From Chitinophaga eiseniae (lineage in GTDB: Bacteria > Bacteroidota > Bacteroidia > Chitinophagales > Chitinophagaceae), in NCBI RefSeq assembly GCF_012641265.1, contig NZ_JABAHZ010000002.1, forward strand, positions 1,443,719 to 1,507,718: a stretch of 64,000 nt of DNA, read 5' to 3'. The notes beneath the pieces were generated by a model, which saw only the letters and a program-made list of their open reading frames with translations, ran no database searches and was not told where the DNA came from. This document shows, piece after piece, positions 62,341 through 64,000 of the stretch (positions are counted from its first letter, which is position 1; every line of letters begins with the position of its first letter). A program made the translations under genes and the position numbers.

Positions 62341-62991
62341 ATGTCTTCATTTTTTAGCATTCAGCATATCTTTTTTACTGCACTGGGATATTCGGTCAGT
62401 TATGTGGAATTTATAGGTACGTTAACCGGTTTGTGGTGCGTGTGGCTGGCCGCCCGGGATCATATTTTAACCTGGCCGGTAGGACTGGTCAATGTAAGTT
62501 GCTTTTTTATACTTTTCTGGCAATTGCAGTTGTATGCAGATATGTTTTTACAGATCTACTTTTTTGCTACAGGCGTGTATGGGTGGATGTTCTGGTACAG
62601 GAAGCAGCCGGAAAATGAGCCGGTGTATGCGTTGCAGCCCCGGCAGCGTTGGGGACTGGGACTAGCGGCATTGGTACTTTCCGCGATCACAGGTTATATC
62701 ATTAGTCGCCTGCATGTGTGGTGGCCGGGTATATTTGAGCATCCGGCAGCTTATCCTTATACCGACTCGCTGGTGGCGGTATTGAGTGTAATGGCCAATA
62801 TCCTGCTGGCGAAAAGAATCTGGGAAAACTGGTTGCTCTGGGTAATGGTAGATGTAGTAGCTACCGTTATTTATTTTATGAAAGACGTAAAGTTCCTGGG
62901 AATCGAGTACTTTATTTTATTGATTATCGCGACCATGGGCCTTTTAAAATGGTTGAAAACGTATAAGCAACAATCCATTGTTACCAAATAA
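62341..62991 (+). CDS. pnuC: PnuC-family vitamin/nicotinamide riboside transporter
   Basis: From MSSFFSIQHIFFTALGYSVS the protein is 216 residues with seven predicted membrane helices. PnuC motifs FIGTLTGLWCVWLAARDHIL, WPVGLVNVSCFFILFWQLQL, YGWMFWYRK and WLLWVMVDVVATVIYFMKDV are present. PnuC proteins move nicotinamide riboside or, in related groups, thiamine or riboflavin by facilitated diffusion. The longer frame upstream crosses the promoter and is rejected. A DUF4349 protein follows 12 bp later, possibly in the same operon. Confidence 0.92.
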   Translation: MSSFFSIQHIFFTALGYSVSYVEFIGTLTGLWCVWLAARDHILTWPVGLVNVSCFFILFWQLQLYADMFLQIYFFATGVYGWMFWYRKQPENEPVYALQPRQRWGLGLAALVLSAITGYIISRLHVWWPGIFEHPAAYPYTDSLVAVLSVMANILLAKRIWENWLLWVMVDVVATVIYFMKDVKFLGIEYFILLIIATMGLLKWLKTYKQQSIVTK

Positions 62992-63003
62992 ACACCAATA
63001 CCT

Positions 63004-63873
63004 ATGTTCTCAAAATCTTACCGGCGTATAGCCGTTGTATTTATACTCGTTTTTATAGCGATGTATGTGTTCCGGATTATTTACGGCTATTGTTACAAAG
63101 GCCGGCAATATGATGAATCGGGCGGCAATAGTTTTTTATCCGGTGTTGTAAAGCACCGTAAAAACTATGCCTCTGAGAAAATAAAATCGTTTGGCCCTGC
63201 CAATGCAGCCCCTGCCAGTATAGCAGGTAACCAGAAGTATGAGAAAGTAGCCAACGTACGGTCTAAATCCACCCATTTTACGGAAGATGAGAAACAGCTG
63301 CACAGCACTATTAAAAAATTTGATGCAATCATCCAGTACCAACAGGAGTCGGGCAATAAAGGAGCAAGGGAAATACAAATGCTGATAGGTGTTTCGCCAG
63401 AAAAGTTCGACTCATTTTACCTGGCCACGCAGGGAATTGGCGTGATTAAATCTACCGAAATTACTAAAACCGATAAAACCAACGAATACCGCAAATTGAA
63501 TGCTACCAAGGTTTCCCTGGAAAAATCACTGGCTTCTTTCAACGATCTGAAAGCTAAAGAGGGAAAGATTGAAGACTTTATTGCGTTACATAACAAGATT
63601 TACGAGGTGGAAACGGAATTGCAGGGACTGGGCGTAGAGCTGGGTAATTTTGATACGGAGAATGAATTTTGTACAGTGCAGTTTTCCATGTACGAAGGAG
63701 CGGCGGAGAAGCCGATCAGTTTTGTAACCCGTTTGAAAGTGGCCCTGGAATGGACAATAAAGTACTATGGAGTATTAGTGGCGGGTGTATTCTTTGCAGC
63801 GGCAGCTGCATGGGTAATATTGAAATTGATAGTATTGACAAACACTTTTATCGCTTCACAGAAGAAAGTATAA
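63004..63873 (+). CDS. DUF4349-domain membrane protein
   Basis: The 289-residue protein has an N-terminal membrane segment (residues ~9-28) and a large extracytoplasmic domain with a DUF4349 match (STHFTEDEKQLHSTIKKFDA, IIQYQQ, QMLIGVSPEKFDSFYLATQG, LEKSLASFNDLKAKEGKIED, IYEVETELQGLG as coiled coil). A second membrane helix lies at ~255-275 (YGVLVAGVFFAAAAAWVILK). The family is known from many phyla without a clear function. It lies 12 bp after pnuC. Confidence 0.85.
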   Translation: MFSKSYRRIAVVFILVFIAMYVFRIIYGYCYKGRQYDESGGNSFLSGVVKHRKNYASEKIKSFGPANAAPASIAGNQKYEKVANVRSKSTHFTEDEKQLHSTIKKFDAIIQYQQESGNKGAREIQMLIGVSPEKFDSFYLATQGIGVIKSTEITKTDKTNEYRKLNATKVSLEKSLASFNDLKAKEGKIEDFIALHNKIYEVETELQGLGVELGNFDTENEFCTVQFSMYEGAAEKPISFVTRLKVALEWTIKYYGVLVAGVFFAAAAAWVILKLIVLTNTFIASQKKV

Positions 63874-63875
63874 AA

Positions 63876-63915
63876 AAGAGGGCGTCTCAAAAATAATTGA
63901 GGCGCTCTTTTAGTT
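63876..63915 (+). terminator. Imperfect terminator after the DUF4349 gene
   Basis: AAAAGAG pairs with CTCTTTT and CTCA with TGAG, with a mismatched middle (GGCGT against GCG) and a short A-rich loop, followed by TAGTTTTT. The remaining 85 bp to the window end are A/T-rich with no feature seen. Confidence 0.6.
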
Positions 63916-64000
63916 TTTAGGCACAACTAAGCTCATTATGAGATAATTTATTCCAAAATGCAATTTTTGATGCAGTATTAATTGTTGGATTGTTGTATAA

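Overview
The window looks like a chromosomal segment of a Bacteroidota bacterium, most likely Chitinophagaceae and close to Chitinophaga. The grounds are three SusC/SusD outer-membrane uptake pairs, two ECF sigma/FecR-type anti-sigma cassettes, a DUF1800/DUF1501 pair whose DUF1501 member carries a type IX secretion sorting domain, a PorT-like T9SS barrel next to ubiE, and TAnnTTTG promoter boxes of the Bacteroidota type. This is a family-level inference from recalled protein families; no database search was run.

Layout. 1-4521: 5'-truncated SusC plus SusD. 4645-7563: AraC-type regulator, VOC protein and DUF1569 protein in one operon, then a DsbA-like thiol protein divergent from an HxlR regulator. 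7564-11867: an AT-rich accessory block just downstream of a tRNA-Lys(CTT) gene, holding a compact three-gene operon (DUF262 protein, DUF3696-type AAA ATPase, unknown 303-residue protein) flanked by decayed sequence. 12104-20391: thiolase, small lipoprotein, TonB receptor with a His-rich small protein, DUF1501/DUF1800 pair. 20392-30023: structured non-coding stretch, small HTH protein, then ECF sigma, FecR, SusC, SusD and TlpA-like protein. 30085-41233: housekeeping and core genes (DUF983, ABC exporter, EF-G paralogue, YifB/ComM, MutS-like, dihydroorotase, PorT, UbiE, EngB). 41324-47934: a second sigma/FecR/SusC/SusD cassette. 48010-64000: small genes, pyruvate dehydrogenase E2, DnaX, a large M48 peptidase, GNAT proteins, a DUF6600 lipoprotein with an extreme glutamine-rich tail, PnuC and a DUF4349 protein.

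How the genes fit together. In the two sigma/FecR/SusCD cassettes, the SusC proteins have an N-terminal STN signalling domain, so substrate binding outside can be relayed through the periplasmic part of FecR to release the sigma factor. PorT and the T9SS tail on the DUF1501 protein point to a working type IX secretion route. The HxlR/DsbA pair looks like a small thiol- or redox-responsive unit.

The best candidate for an undescribed system is the cassette at 8115-11383. It has translationally coupled genes, a ParB-like DUF262 protein without a recognisable HNH nuclease tail, an ABC-type AAA ATPase without a TOPRIM nuclease, and an unrecognised third protein with a His-rich C-terminal block that could be the effector. 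Its position beside a tRNA gene and its base composition suggest horizontal acquisition; an anti-phage role is an inference. Other notable signals are a perfect 36-bp inverted repeat built of AAAGCNN heptads, a shared A-tract/T-tract element between both sigma and anti-sigma genes, and a repeated promoter-box-to-start-codon spacing that implies leaderless transcripts.
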